Positions 21,174-30,094 of a stretch of 64,000 nucleotides of DNA are shown piece by piece. The number at the start of each line of letters is the position of its first letter. Positions within the stretch are counted from its first letter, which is position 1. The notes under the pieces are model-generated. The model was not told the DNA's origin. It was given only the letters and a program-made list of their open reading frames with translations, and made no database searches. Source of the stretch: Rhizobium oryzihabitans (GTDB lineage: Bacteria; Pseudomonadota; Alphaproteobacteria; Rhizobiales; Rhizobiaceae); assembly GCF_010669145.1 (NCBI RefSeq), contig NZ_CP048632.1, positions 2,562,501-2,626,500 of the forward strand. Reading direction: 5' to 3'. Position numbers and translations under genes: made by a program.

Positions 21174-22424
21174 TCAGAGTTTGGCTGCGAAGGCTTCGAG
21201 TTCGGTCAGCGTCGCCTTGATATCGGTGCGGCTACCGGTGATCAGCTCTTCCAGCATGATGCCCCATTGGTTGCCCAGTTCCTGCCAGCGGGAATCCTGC
21301 CAGAAGGTGACGGTGGTCTTTTCACCGGTTGCCGCCATGGCGTCGGCGAGGTTCTGGCCGAAGGTTTTGGCGTATTCGGGGCTCTGATAGGTGCTGGTGC
21401 GCGTTAACTCGCCCGGTTGACCGGCGGCAAGGCGACGGGCCTCCTGCTCCTTGGACGTCGCCCAGGCAACAAAGAGACCAGCACAGGCCTTTTCCTCATC
21501 CGTTTTGTTGGCCTTGGACGCTATTGCAAAGCCATGAGCGTAACCGCCACCCGGCAGCGGCGACGGTGGAACGGAAAAGGCGACCTTGTCGGCGACTTGG
21601 CTCTGCGCCTTGTCGACGGACATGCCGCCAAGCGGTGCGGATTCGATGATGATCGCCACCTTGCCGGAGCGGAAGGCACCGGTGGATTCGTCCCACGAGC
21701 CGGTCTGCGTGCCCGGTGCCGAATACTTGAAGAGCTCGAGATAGGTCTCAGTCGCCTTTACCGCGGCATCCGAGTTGAATGCCGGCTTGCCGTCCTTGAA
21801 CCATTCGCCACCATTCGCTTTGAAGAACGGCATCCAGCGCCAGACATTGGCGCCTGAGCCGCGCTGGCCGCGCAGGGCGGTGCCATAGATACCGTTGGCC
21901 GGATCATGCAGCTTCTGCACCGCGGCAAAATATTCGTCCCAGGTCTTTGGCGGTGCGATATTGGCCTTCTCCAGGAGATCGGTGCGATAGACCATCAGAT
22001 CGCCGCCGCCCTGAACTGGCGCAAACCACTGTTTGCCTTCATAGGTCGCAGCTGCGCGCATACCGGCATCGAAGTCGTTGTAGTCGTATTCGGCCGGGTA
22101 GAAGCCCTCAAGCGGAACGATCCAGCCAGACGAGGCAAAAAGCGCAAGGTTGGCTTCATCGACGTAATAGACGTTAAAGCTTCCGACAGTCGAGGCGTCG
22201 GCCTGGGACTTGGCGCGACGATCGTTTTCGTTGAGATAGCTAATCTCGAAGCCGGCGCCCGAGAGCTCCTCGAACTCGTCGACATATTCTTCGAGAAGAG
22301 ACAGTCCGTCGCGCGGCTGCGCCAGGACACGGACGTCGCTGGTGCAATGTGCGGCGGCAAAAGCGTTTGATGCGGCAAGCATGGCGATGACCGCGCAACC
22401 AGCGCGGAGAGAATTGAGTGTCAT
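21174..22424 (-). CDS. ABC transporter substrate-binding protein, polyol operon
   Basis: 416 residues. The signal peptide runs from MTLNSLRAGCAVIAMLAA to about AFAAAHC. The mature part is a family 1 sugar binder (VYRTDLLEKANIAPPKTWDEY; ALRGQRGSGANVWRW). I chose ATG 22424 because GGGAGG lies five bases before it; the open frame runs 20 codons further upstream. It is the first gene of the minus-strand operon and is divergent from the AraC regulator, which probably controls it. Confidence 0.9.
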   Translation of the reverse strand: MTLNSLRAGCAVIAMLAASNAFAAAHCTSDVRVLAQPRDGLSLLEEYVDEFEELSGAGFEISYLNENDRRAKSQADASTVGSFNVYYVDEANLALFASSGWIVPLEGFYPAEYDYNDFDAGMRAAATYEGKQWFAPVQGGGDLMVYRTDLLEKANIAPPKTWDEYFAAVQKLHDPANGIYGTALRGQRGSGANVWRWMPFFKANGGEWFKDGKPAFNSDAAVKATETYLELFKYSAPGTQTGSWDESTGAFRSGKVAIIIESAPLGGMSVDKAQSQVADKVAFSVPPSPLPGGGYAHGFAIASKANKTDEEKACAGLFVAWATSKEQEARRLAAGQPGELTRTSTYQSPEYAKTFGQNLADAMAATGEKTTVTFWQDSRWQELGNQWGIMLEELITGSRTDIKATLTELEAFAAKL

Positions 22425-22559
22425 GTTTTCCTCCCTGAATGGCAACTCCCTTGCCATCAATGAGCACACTTTTGCGCAAGCCATCAGCGCGTACTAGTTT
22501 GCTTTCGTCGCAGAACTGGTACTATCTTGATATTTGGTCGCCGCAATATGAGTCTATAA

Positions 22560-23519
22560 ATGCCTATTGCATCAGATTTTCCGCAGTCGGTCTCCGAGAC
22601 CTTCACCGCCACGCGCGAGCAGATCGTGCTGCCCCGAGGCGCTTCCTATCTGATCCGGCGGGACGATTATCCAAATCCGATCTGCATCTGGAACTACCAT
22701 CCCGAATGGGAGATCCATTTCATCCCGGATGCCAGTGGCTTTGCTTACGTCGGCGACTATATCGGCTCGTTTCGGCCGGGGCACCTGATGCTCACCGGCA
22801 CGAATCTGCCGCACAACTGGATCACGCCCGGTGCACCGGCTCTGCCCGGCCGCGACGTGGTTCTGCAATTTGATGCCGATGGCCTGATCGGTGTCCGCGC
22901 GGTTTGCCCAGAGTTTGACGTACTCCACCGGCTGAAGCCTCTGGCACAGCGAGGGATTGAAGTTCTGGGCCCGGAAGCCCTTGCGATCGGCGCCAGAATC
23001 CTTGAGCTTCATGCGTTGGGACACCCGAGCGGACTTGGGCTGTTTCTGGAGATACTGGAGGCTATCGAAGCAGCCTCCGAAAAGCGGTTGCTCGCCAGCG
23101 AACACTTCATGTCGGTCTATAATCAGGTGTCGGACCGCAGGCACCGCCGGATCGACCAGGCGATCCAGATCCTGCAATCTAATCCCGGCGCGCAGATGCA
23201 GGAAGTGGCTGGGCTTGTTGGCTTCGAGCCCTCCGCCTTCTCCCGCGCCTTTCGGCGTCTGACCGGCATGAACTTTTCCGACTACAGCCGGTCGGTTCGC
23301 GTCTGGCGGGCAAGAACCCTGCTTGCAGAGACGGAGACATCAATCACTGATATCTGTTTCGAGGCTGGCTTCAACAACCTGTCTAATTTCAATCGCTACT
23401 TCCGCATGGAGACGGGGCTTGCTCCTCGGGCCTACCGAAAGGCTGCGCGCATCAGAGCGAAGTCCGTCATTAGAGGAACATCAGCACCCGAGTCACCCGC
23501 ACCAACGCTTCTGGCTTGA
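22560..23519 (+). CDS. AraC-family transcriptional regulator
   Basis: 319 residues. The N-terminal part is a cupin-like effector domain (YHPEWEIHFIP; GHLMLTGTNLPHNW). The C-terminal part from about 205 has two helix-turn-helix units: AQMQEVAGLVGFEPSAFSRA and SITDICFEAGFNNLSNFNR, the AraC signature. It is divergent from the polyol transporter operon with 135 bp between starts, the usual arrangement for a local activator. No clear operator stands out to my eye in that gap. Confidence 0.9.
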   Translation: MPIASDFPQSVSETFTATREQIVLPRGASYLIRRDDYPNPICIWNYHPEWEIHFIPDASGFAYVGDYIGSFRPGHLMLTGTNLPHNWITPGAPALPGRDVVLQFDADGLIGVRAVCPEFDVLHRLKPLAQRGIEVLGPEALAIGARILELHALGHPSGLGLFLEILEAIEAASEKRLLASEHFMSVYNQVSDRRHRRIDQAIQILQSNPGAQMQEVAGLVGFEPSAFSRAFRRLTGMNFSDYSRSVRVWRARTLLAETETSITDICFEAGFNNLSNFNRYFRMETGLAPRAYRKAARIRAKSVIRGTSAPESPAPTLLA

Positions 23520-23744
23520 CGTGACGGCTCACGAATGTCGGAAACCGACAGCCTGTGCTTGGTTTTGCTTTCGGAGTGCAGTGGGTTTCTCATTTGCCGA
23601 GAACGCAAACAGGGCTCGCTTATTTTTTGGCAAAAGCGATGCAGATTCGTCAAAAGCCCTTTCTGGACTATCTGCGCGAAACACCCAGCGTTGTCCCGAA
23701 TTACAATAAACGCCCTTTTGAGAAATACTCGGATAACGCCTTCA
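23520..23744. other. Convergent intergenic region without a recognisable gene
   Basis: It lies between the AraC regulator and the HlyD-like gene, which face each other. There is a 6-bp hairpin TGTCGG-AAA-CCGACA at 23536-23550 followed by a T-rich stretch, a weak candidate terminator for the regulator. No protein or RNA gene is evident. Composition becomes more AT-rich towards the secretion locus. Confidence 0.5.
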
Positions 23745-25211
23745 TCATCTTTCTTGCAACGCTTCCGATGCGATTTGCGCAACCGGTGACCAGAAATAAT
23801 CGATAATCCTTCGGGTTCCGGTTTTTATTTCGACGGATACAGCCATACCGGGAGCAAGCTGGCGATTTACGCCGTCGACGTTTATTTCAATGACATCGAG
23901 AGTAATCGTTGCGGGGTAAACGAGATTTTGCAACCTTTGAACATTCCCACTCGGTACAATGCTCCTGAATTGCGGAGCGGCCTGTTCTTCCATGGCTTGG
24001 GCATCGGGATTTGGTATAGCGTCTTTTGCAACCGATTTCACCCGCCCGGTCAGGATTCCATAGCGGGTGAAAGGGAACGTCTCAATCTTGATGACTGCAG
24101 GTTGATCCTGCCGCACGAACCCCACGTCCTGGTTTGCGAGAAACACCTCGATCTCCAAGGGTAAATTCCCAGGTATGATGCGCATGATCTCCGTCTCTGC
24201 CGAAATTACCTGACCGGTCGTGGTGATTGCTGATGCTTGGATGATACCATCTGAAGGCGCATGGATCGCGGTTGCGTCGCGTTGCTTCTGCGCCTTCACC
24301 AGTTCCTGCCGTGTTTCGTCGGCCTGCCGAGCGAGATCGCCAATCTTCTGAACATTCTCGGCGATAAATGCCGAGATCGCCTTCTTCTTCTCGGTTTCCG
24401 CAACAACGAGGCCTGCTTGCGCCTCCAACAATTGTCCCTTGTTCGCGGACAGGTTCGCTTCTTCTTCCTGCAAAGCCTGTGTTGCATCCAGCACGTCGGA
24501 TTTTCTTCCCGCCGATCGCTCAGCCAGTCCGGATCGCATCGCGACCCGCTCACCCAAAGTGGCTATCAGGCTTTTCTGCGTCCGCATCATATCTTGCAGA
24601 CGCTCTATCGTCGCCGATTGCAATCGCATCTGCGCGATGAGATTGCCCAATGTTTCTCTCAATTGCCGGAGATTCGCCGTCAAAATTGCTTTTTCACGAT
24701 GGCGAACTTCGTGGGGCGTATCCTCTGAGAATTGCAACACGATATCGGTGGCAATCTCCGATGTGCGGTTTGAATTATGCGTTTCGAGGGCGGCGAGTTC
24801 CGCTTTCCGCCGAGCCTGTTCGGCCATCAATGCTTGAAATGTGGCGACCAAACGGGCTTCCTCGGCTTTCACTTCCACATCATCGAGTTTCACGAGCAAA
24901 TCCCCGGCCTTGACCTCCATGCCGTTCGCGAACATGGCGGAAACAACGCGCCCGGAGATGGTCGATTGCACGATTTTTACCCGACCGGATGGCTGCACCT
25001 TTCCTTGCGTGGTTGCGACGATGTCGATCCTTCCGAGATAACTCCAGACAAATGCCGTGGCAAAGAGAATGCATATGAACCAGATGAGGATGTATCGAAG
25101 TGGCGAGGCGGGTTTTTCGACGATTTCCAGAGCGGCTGGGAGAAAATCGCTATAGTTGGCACTGACTTTGTTATTGACAGATTTCCGGGGCCGCAGCCGA
25201 GCTTCCGTCAT
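23745..25211 (-). CDS. Type I secretion membrane fusion protein (HlyD family)
   Basis: 488 residues, the periplasmic adaptor linking the inner-membrane ABC exporter to an outer-membrane channel. One membrane helix near residues 45-65 (FICILFATAFVWSYLG) is followed by the lipoyl half-motif GKVQPSGRVKIVQST and a long coiled coil (about 120-300). The second half-motif is HAPSDGIIQ, and the beta-barrel/C-terminal part contains AVIKIETFPFTRYG. I chose ATG 25211, whose ATGA overlaps the stop of the exporter gene; a TTG at 25238 is also open. No TolC-type gene is in the window. Confidence 0.92.
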   Translation of the reverse strand: MTEARLRPRKSVNNKVSANYSDFLPAALEIVEKPASPLRYILIWFICILFATAFVWSYLGRIDIVATTQGKVQPSGRVKIVQSTISGRVVSAMFANGMEVKAGDLLVKLDDVEVKAEEARLVATFQALMAEQARRKAELAALETHNSNRTSEIATDIVLQFSEDTPHEVRHREKAILTANLRQLRETLGNLIAQMRLQSATIERLQDMMRTQKSLIATLGERVAMRSGLAERSAGRKSDVLDATQALQEEEANLSANKGQLLEAQAGLVVAETEKKKAISAFIAENVQKIGDLARQADETRQELVKAQKQRDATAIHAPSDGIIQASAITTTGQVISAETEIMRIIPGNLPLEIEVFLANQDVGFVRQDQPAVIKIETFPFTRYGILTGRVKSVAKDAIPNPDAQAMEEQAAPQFRSIVPSGNVQRLQNLVYPATITLDVIEINVDGVNRQLAPGMAVSVEIKTGTRRIIDYFWSPVAQIASEALQER

Positions 25212-27367
25212 CGGCTCGATCCTATCTGCAGTTCCCAAAGGTGCCGGTACAATCCACCCTCGCGGGCAAGCAAATCATCGTGGCTGCCTTCTTCGACGAT
25301 CCTGCCATCTGCCATGCCGATGATGCGGTCACACATCCGAATAGTCGCGAGCCGATGCGCAATAATCAGGACTGTTCGACCCTGAACAATATGGCGCATA
25401 TTGGCGAGTACCAATCGTTCGCTCTCATAATCGAGAGCACTGGTGGCCTCGTCCAAAATGAGGATGGGTGGATTGACGGATAGCGCCCGGGCAATCGCCA
25501 GTCTTTGCCGCTGGCCACCCGAGAGGTTTGCCCCCCGTTCTTCGATGACGGTATCATAACCCTTCGGCAGTTTGGCGACAAATTCATCCGCACCCGACAG
25601 GCGGGCCAGATTTATGACGGCTGCACGTGACATGGCAGGATTGGCGATGCTGATGTTTTCATGGATCGTGCGATTGAAAAGCATGTTTTCCTGCAGCACG
25701 ACACCGATGTTGGAACGCAACCACGCAGGGTTGACGTGGGCGATATCCTGTCCGTCGACCATAATCTGCCCACTCGAAGGCAGATAGAAGCGCTGGAGAA
25801 GTTTCGTAAGCGTCGATTTTCCGGAGCCGGATGGTCCGACGATGCCGATGACTTCTCCGGACCGAAACGAAAGCGATATGTTTTTTAGGATATCTGGGCC
25901 ATCGCTCGCGTAACGGAAGTTCACCGCCTTGAAACTGATAGCGCCTTTGGGAACAGGAAGGCTGACCGGCATCGCCGGTTTCGGTTCCGCTGCCGCATTC
26001 AAAACATCCGAAAGGCGCTCAACGGAAACCTGCACCTGCTGAAAATCCTGCCAAAGCTGCGAGAGGCGCAGAACCGGCTGAAATACCTGACCGGCGATCA
26101 TGTTGAACGCCACGAGTCCGCCCACCGTCAGCTCGTTGTCGATGACGGCCTGCGCACCGAACAGAAGAAGAGCCGCGGAGGTTATCTTGTTGACATATTG
26201 GATGGCCGTCTGGCCCTTGGTGGCCAACATCGTTGCGGCAAAGGACGATTGTACGTAGGCCGCGAGACGCTCTTCCCATTGTGCCGCGACAACCGGTTCG
26301 ATAGCGGCAGCCTTCAGGGTCTGCATGCCGATAACGGATTCAACGAGCAATTGCTGGCTGAGCGCGCCGCGGTCGAATTTCTCATCGATGCGCTGTTTTA
26401 GGGAAGGGCGGATGATAAATCCAATGAAGACGAAGAACGGGATGGAGGCGACCACAATCCAGGCCAGCAGGCTGGAATAGGCAAACAAGACCGCGATGAA
26501 AACGACCGTAAAAACAAGGTCAAGAACCGAAAAAAGCGCCTGCCCCGTCAGAAAGTCGCGGATCGTCTCAAGCTCGCGAACACGGGCGACGGTTTGGCCG
26601 GCGGCTCTGGTTTCAAAATAGTTCAGTGGCAAACTCAGCAAATGTCGCACAAGTCTGCGCCCGAGTTCGACATCGATCCGGTTGGTCGTATGAGTGAGCG
26701 CGTAGGTGCGCAAATATTGCAGAACGACATCAAAAAGACCGATCGCGGCAAGCCCGACGATCAGTACCGTCAATGTCGAATAACTTCGATGTGCCAACAC
26801 CTTGTCGACCACAACCTGAAAAAATAGAGGGGTGATAAGCGCGAAGAATTGCAGGAACAGCGACGCAATAAAGACGTGGACCAGCGCACTTCGGTAACGC
26901 CAGAGCGACGGCAGGAACCAGACAAACCCGAAGCGGCGCTGGAATGCGGATGTGTCCGAGAAACCTCGTTGCAGAAGGATGAAGTTTCCCTTCGTCAGGG
27001 ACAGCAATTCATCAAGGTCTATGGATCGACTGGTAAAGCTCACCGGATCGACCAGCCGATAGCTGTTCTCATCCGTCTTACCTGCAAAGACGGCGAAGCT
27101 GCCGTCAGAGAGCGCGGCGATACAGGGTGTCGGGAGAACCTTGCCGGCAGAAAAACGGTTCTCGTTGACGGACTTCGCCTTCAGGCCCACGCGCTTGGCA
27201 GCCCTTAAAATATCGTCGCGGGTCGCGGACGTTGCCAGAGCCAGCTCTCGCGATAAATCGGCGGGGTCGCAGGAAATTCTGAAAAACGCCGCAACCGCTG
27301 CCAGCGACGCCAATCCGGAATCGGGATTGGTTGCCGGGGAAGATGAGTTCGGTATGCCTATATCCAT
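25208..27367 (-). CDS. Type I secretion ABC exporter (HlyB type, C39-like domain)
   Basis: 719 residues. Residues 1-135 form a peptidase-C39-like domain, but the catalytic Cys is absent (DSGLASLAAV in place of DCGxAC), so it should bind rather than cleave substrate, as in HlyB. Membrane helices span about 160-430. The ATPase has Walker A GPSGSGKST, signature LSGGQRQRL, Walker B ILILDEATSALD and AHRLATI. This places it with RTX-type exporters whose substrates have uncleaved C-terminal signals, fitting the giant protein just upstream. The HlyD gene overlaps by 4 bases. Confidence 0.93.
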   Translation of the reverse strand: MDIGIPNSSSPATNPDSGLASLAAVAAFFRISCDPADLSRELALATSATRDDILRAAKRVGLKAKSVNENRFSAGKVLPTPCIAALSDGSFAVFAGKTDENSYRLVDPVSFTSRSIDLDELLSLTKGNFILLQRGFSDTSAFQRRFGFVWFLPSLWRYRSALVHVFIASLFLQFFALITPLFFQVVVDKVLAHRSYSTLTVLIVGLAAIGLFDVVLQYLRTYALTHTTNRIDVELGRRLVRHLLSLPLNYFETRAAGQTVARVRELETIRDFLTGQALFSVLDLVFTVVFIAVLFAYSSLLAWIVVASIPFFVFIGFIIRPSLKQRIDEKFDRGALSQQLLVESVIGMQTLKAAAIEPVVAAQWEERLAAYVQSSFAATMLATKGQTAIQYVNKITSAALLLFGAQAVIDNELTVGGLVAFNMIAGQVFQPVLRLSQLWQDFQQVQVSVERLSDVLNAAAEPKPAMPVSLPVPKGAISFKAVNFRYASDGPDILKNISLSFRSGEVIGIVGPSGSGKSTLTKLLQRFYLPSSGQIMVDGQDIAHVNPAWLRSNIGVVLQENMLFNRTIHENISIANPAMSRAAVINLARLSGADEFVAKLPKGYDTVIEERGANLSGGQRQRLAIARALSVNPPILILDEATSALDYESERLVLANMRHIVQGRTVLIIAHRLATIRMCDRIIGMADGRIVEEGSHDDLLAREGGLYRHLWELQIGSSR

Positions 27368-27481
27368 TGATCAATCAAATTATGGGCGGATTTGCTCAGT
27401 CTGCGCAATTCGCAGCGGGAGCAGTTCCAGCAAAAATGGTGTCGCGGTTTGCGTGCGAATGCGAGAAAAACAAAGAGGTGG

Positions 27482-27515
27482 GGCATTTCCGGAACCCGTT
27501 CCGGCCGGAAATGCC
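27482..27515 (-). terminator. Hairpin between the giant protein gene and its exporter genes
   Basis: Perfect 11-bp inverted repeat GGCATTTCCGG / CCGGAAATGCC with a 12-base loop. Read on the minus strand it follows the end of the giant gene by about 24 bases; a pyrimidine-rich stretch containing TTTGTTTTT comes about ten bases later. It resembles a leaky terminator of the kind known between hlyA and hlyB, which would give much more substrate than exporter. The exporter may also have its own promoter in 27368-27480. Confidence 0.55.
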
Positions 27516-27538
27516 TTGTGTAGACATTAAATAAATGA

Positions 27539-30094
27539 TCAGGCAAACGCCGGAGACGGTCGATAGGCCAACCTGACGTCTCCGACGAGTTGCGTTTTGC
27601 CGTCAAACTTTTCGAGGAAACTCGTCCCGGTTATAGCCGAACCATCCATAAACTCTCGTGCGCCATCGGGCGTCGGTATCAGGTTGATATATTTGATGCC
27701 AAGCTGATCGAGTGTGGAAAGTTCTCCGGCCTCACTGACGCCGTTTTGATTGATATCCTGCCAGACCCGGAACTCGCTCCAGCGGGCGTCTTCTGCACTC
27801 AGCAAGCCGTCCTTGCTCGTGTCGAAGACAAGCCGGACAGCTTCGAGATCGGAGTCGGTTGAACCCTGCTCTTCCGTGGGCCACAGCGTAAATGCCAATT
27901 CCTTTGCTTGATTAATCTGGTCGTCAGGGCCGGTAGAACCATCAGCACCGATGTCAATAGCTAGGAAACCGTCCTCGGGACCCACCCAAGCTGTCACATC
28001 GCCAAGACCATCGCTATTCCAATCGAAGCGTGGCGCATTGTTATCGGCATCGGAGCCGCTTAGATCAATCGGTCGTAAATCTAAATGATCGTCCTCATTG
28101 AGATCGAGCGTCACCGGGCGGCGGTTATATGGCTCCACTCGTTCGATCAAGTTACCATGTTGATCATAGTAGTTCCAACCAAGGCTCACGAACGCGCCAC
28201 TTGGCCCAAAAAACTCTTTATAACTACCGTTGTCATAGTCAATACGGCGGATTCGTGAATATGACCTGCTTCCGTATGCAGTCGTTGCATACCAGTCGTA
28301 CCGGTTGTTGACATCAAAATCTGTCCGGTCTGTAGAACCATCGTCATTATATTGGAACTGTTGTGTAGGCTGCCCGCCACCGTTGAAATTTTGTTCGATC
28401 CGGCTCCATTCGCGATTTCCGGCAACATCATAAAGTGTGGTATTTCTTGTACCGTTGTCCTGCACCAATGTGACCGAGGTTCTTCGACCAGCAGCATCCC
28501 AAGTCTGCTCATGTCGCCACCAAGATTGGGAGTTGTGGACATCGAAATCCACCCCGAAAGAGCTTCCGTCATCGTTCAACTGGTGGGCGTAATAGTGCCG
28601 ACCCGCGTCGTCGAGGAAGTTCGCGTAGCGTTGCCAAGGCTGGCTGTTGGAAGCATCGTATGTATATTCAGCCCGATCTCCGTTATCCTTATACTCGAGG
28701 TGGAGGGTCATCCGCCCTGCAGCGTCGAATGACTGGTCCACTTTCGACCACGGGTGCGCATTTGCTGGATCCAATGTCATTGCGTATGCTGTGCCGTCAT
28801 CATTCAGTTGATGCGCATAAATATGACGTCCGGCACTATCGGTCTGGTTGATATATCTCGACCATCCTTGTGTATTTGCAACGTCGTAGGTGTATTCAAA
28901 CTTGCTGCCGGCATCCTGCAGATCAATCAATGTCAGGGTATTGCCTTGCGCATCGTAAGATCGATGAATCTCCCGCCAAGGCTGATTACTGAGGACATCG
29001 AATTCGATTGATTTTGTCCTCATACCGGATGCGTCAAAATAGTCTGATCTTTTTGGCGCGCTCGTCTCGGCGACGAACACAATCGTCGCGGATGTCCCAT
29101 TGTCAAAAAACTGTTTTTCAGTGGTTTTCCGTCCTTCCGCGTCATAAGCCTGTTCGACACGTACCCATTCCTTGCTGTTTGCGGGGTCGTATAAGGTCGC
29201 GGAGACTAAAACGCCTAATGATGAGGCCTTGCTGACGCTTGTTATGCTGCCGCTGGCAGCGTCGAAGGTCGTCGTTTGAGAGCTGCCGTCAAATTCCGGC
29301 ACGAATTGCTGAATCTTACGTCCGACGTCGTCAAGCGTTGTACGGAATGTGAGGGTTCCAACGGAATTGACCGTGTCCAGAACTGAAGCCGAGACGGTCC
29401 CATCTTCTCGCAAAGTGTCTTTTCTCAGAGAAATCGAACCATCATCTCTGGTGACGGAGATGTGCCGTTCGTCGATATCCCCATCATTATCCAAATTCCT
29501 GGTCAGGATAGTTGTTTGCCCATCCGCCGTGGTAAAAATCGAACCTTTCGCAACAACAGAGCCATTGGCCGCTGTTTCGAAAACGTCACTGCTAACGGAA
29601 CCGTCGATGTTTGACCGGGAGATCACCTTGGTTTCGAACCTGCCATCTCCGTCATAGTCATATCGTGAAGTCCGCGTGTTGCCGTCGACAGAATTTCCGC
29701 TTTCCACGGAATACGCGATGGTATTTTTCCAGGTTACGCCACCGGAAGGCAGATATTTGGTGTCGCGGGCAATGTCATTGTTCGAGATCGTCGATTTGGT
29801 CTGGCCCGTTATCAGGGTTTCCATGGTTTCGATTTGATCGAAAACACCGTCGCCGTTGAGATCCTTCGAGATCGTGCGAAGGCTTCCGTCAGCCCTCATT
29901 GTGTCAGTAGAAACGGATTTGGTTTTTCCGGTGATAAGATCGGTGTCGGTCTGGATACTGAAACGGCTGCCGTCGGCATTCAGCTTCTTTGTCTCGATCC
30001 GTTTCTGATCAAGCGTTCCGTCCCCGTTCAAGTCCCATGTGGTGACTGAAGAAAGGTCGTCCGATGCCGTGACAGAAACGATACGCTGTAGCAC
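27539..30094 (-). CDS. Giant type I-secreted calcium-binding repeat protein, C-terminal part (after frameshift)
   Basis: 851 codons from the first possible start, but the frame continues upstream (EKTSDTTNFGPNGA) into the gene at 30028-35283, so this is the 3' part of one protein. Residues 1-235 hold four or five more DxNGDGxxD-type repeats. Residues about 300-640 hold an Rhs/YD-like block of units of about 33 residues such as YDASNSQPWQRY..DDAGRH and DAAGRRTSVTLVQDNG. Residues 660-851 repeat the domain seen in the N-terminal half: TAWVGPEDGFLAIDIGADG, VFDTSKDGLLSAEDARWSEF and DINQNGVSEAGELSTLDQLGI. The C-terminus, where a type I signal is expected, is PSPAFA. A separate start here would lack a good ribosome-binding site. 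Confidence 0.8.
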   Translation of the reverse strand: MLQRIVSVTASDDLSSVTTWDLNGDGTLDQKRIETKKLNADGSRFSIQTDTDLITGKTKSVSTDTMRADGSLRTISKDLNGDGVFDQIETMETLITGQTKSTISNNDIARDTKYLPSGGVTWKNTIAYSVESGNSVDGNTRTSRYDYDGDGRFETKVISRSNIDGSVSSDVFETAANGSVVAKGSIFTTADGQTTILTRNLDNDGDIDERHISVTRDDGSISLRKDTLREDGTVSASVLDTVNSVGTLTFRTTLDDVGRKIQQFVPEFDGSSQTTTFDAASGSITSVSKASSLGVLVSATLYDPANSKEWVRVEQAYDAEGRKTTEKQFFDNGTSATIVFVAETSAPKRSDYFDASGMRTKSIEFDVLSNQPWREIHRSYDAQGNTLTLIDLQDAGSKFEYTYDVANTQGWSRYINQTDSAGRHIYAHQLNDDGTAYAMTLDPANAHPWSKVDQSFDAAGRMTLHLEYKDNGDRAEYTYDASNSQPWQRYANFLDDAGRHYYAHQLNDDGSSFGVDFDVHNSQSWWRHEQTWDAAGRRTSVTLVQDNGTRNTTLYDVAGNREWSRIEQNFNGGGQPTQQFQYNDDGSTDRTDFDVNNRYDWYATTAYGSRSYSRIRRIDYDNGSYKEFFGPSGAFVSLGWNYYDQHGNLIERVEPYNRRPVTLDLNEDDHLDLRPIDLSGSDADNNAPRFDWNSDGLGDVTAWVGPEDGFLAIDIGADGSTGPDDQINQAKELAFTLWPTEEQGSTDSDLEAVRLVFDTSKDGLLSAEDARWSEFRVWQDINQNGVSEAGELSTLDQLGIKYINLIPTPDGAREFMDGSAITGTSFLEKFDGKTQLVGDVRLAYRPSPAFA
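28175..29197 (-). repeat. Rhs/YD-like repeat block within the giant protein
   Basis: About ten units of roughly 33 residues. A recurring core is [Y/F]DxxNxxxWxR, about 10 variable residues, then D(A/D)AGR and about 10 residues ending in a D-N/D-DG turn. Examples are YDVANTQGWSRY, YDASNSQPWQRY, FDVHNSQSWWRH and YDVAGNREWSRI. They recall Rhs/YD repeats, but with a conserved Trp and no Rhs core motif that I can see. Confidence 0.65.

Noticed and set aside
25208..27367. Bacteriocin-type exporter with active C39 peptidase
   Set aside because: The catalytic Cys is missing (DSG..S at the active site), so leader cleavage is not expected.
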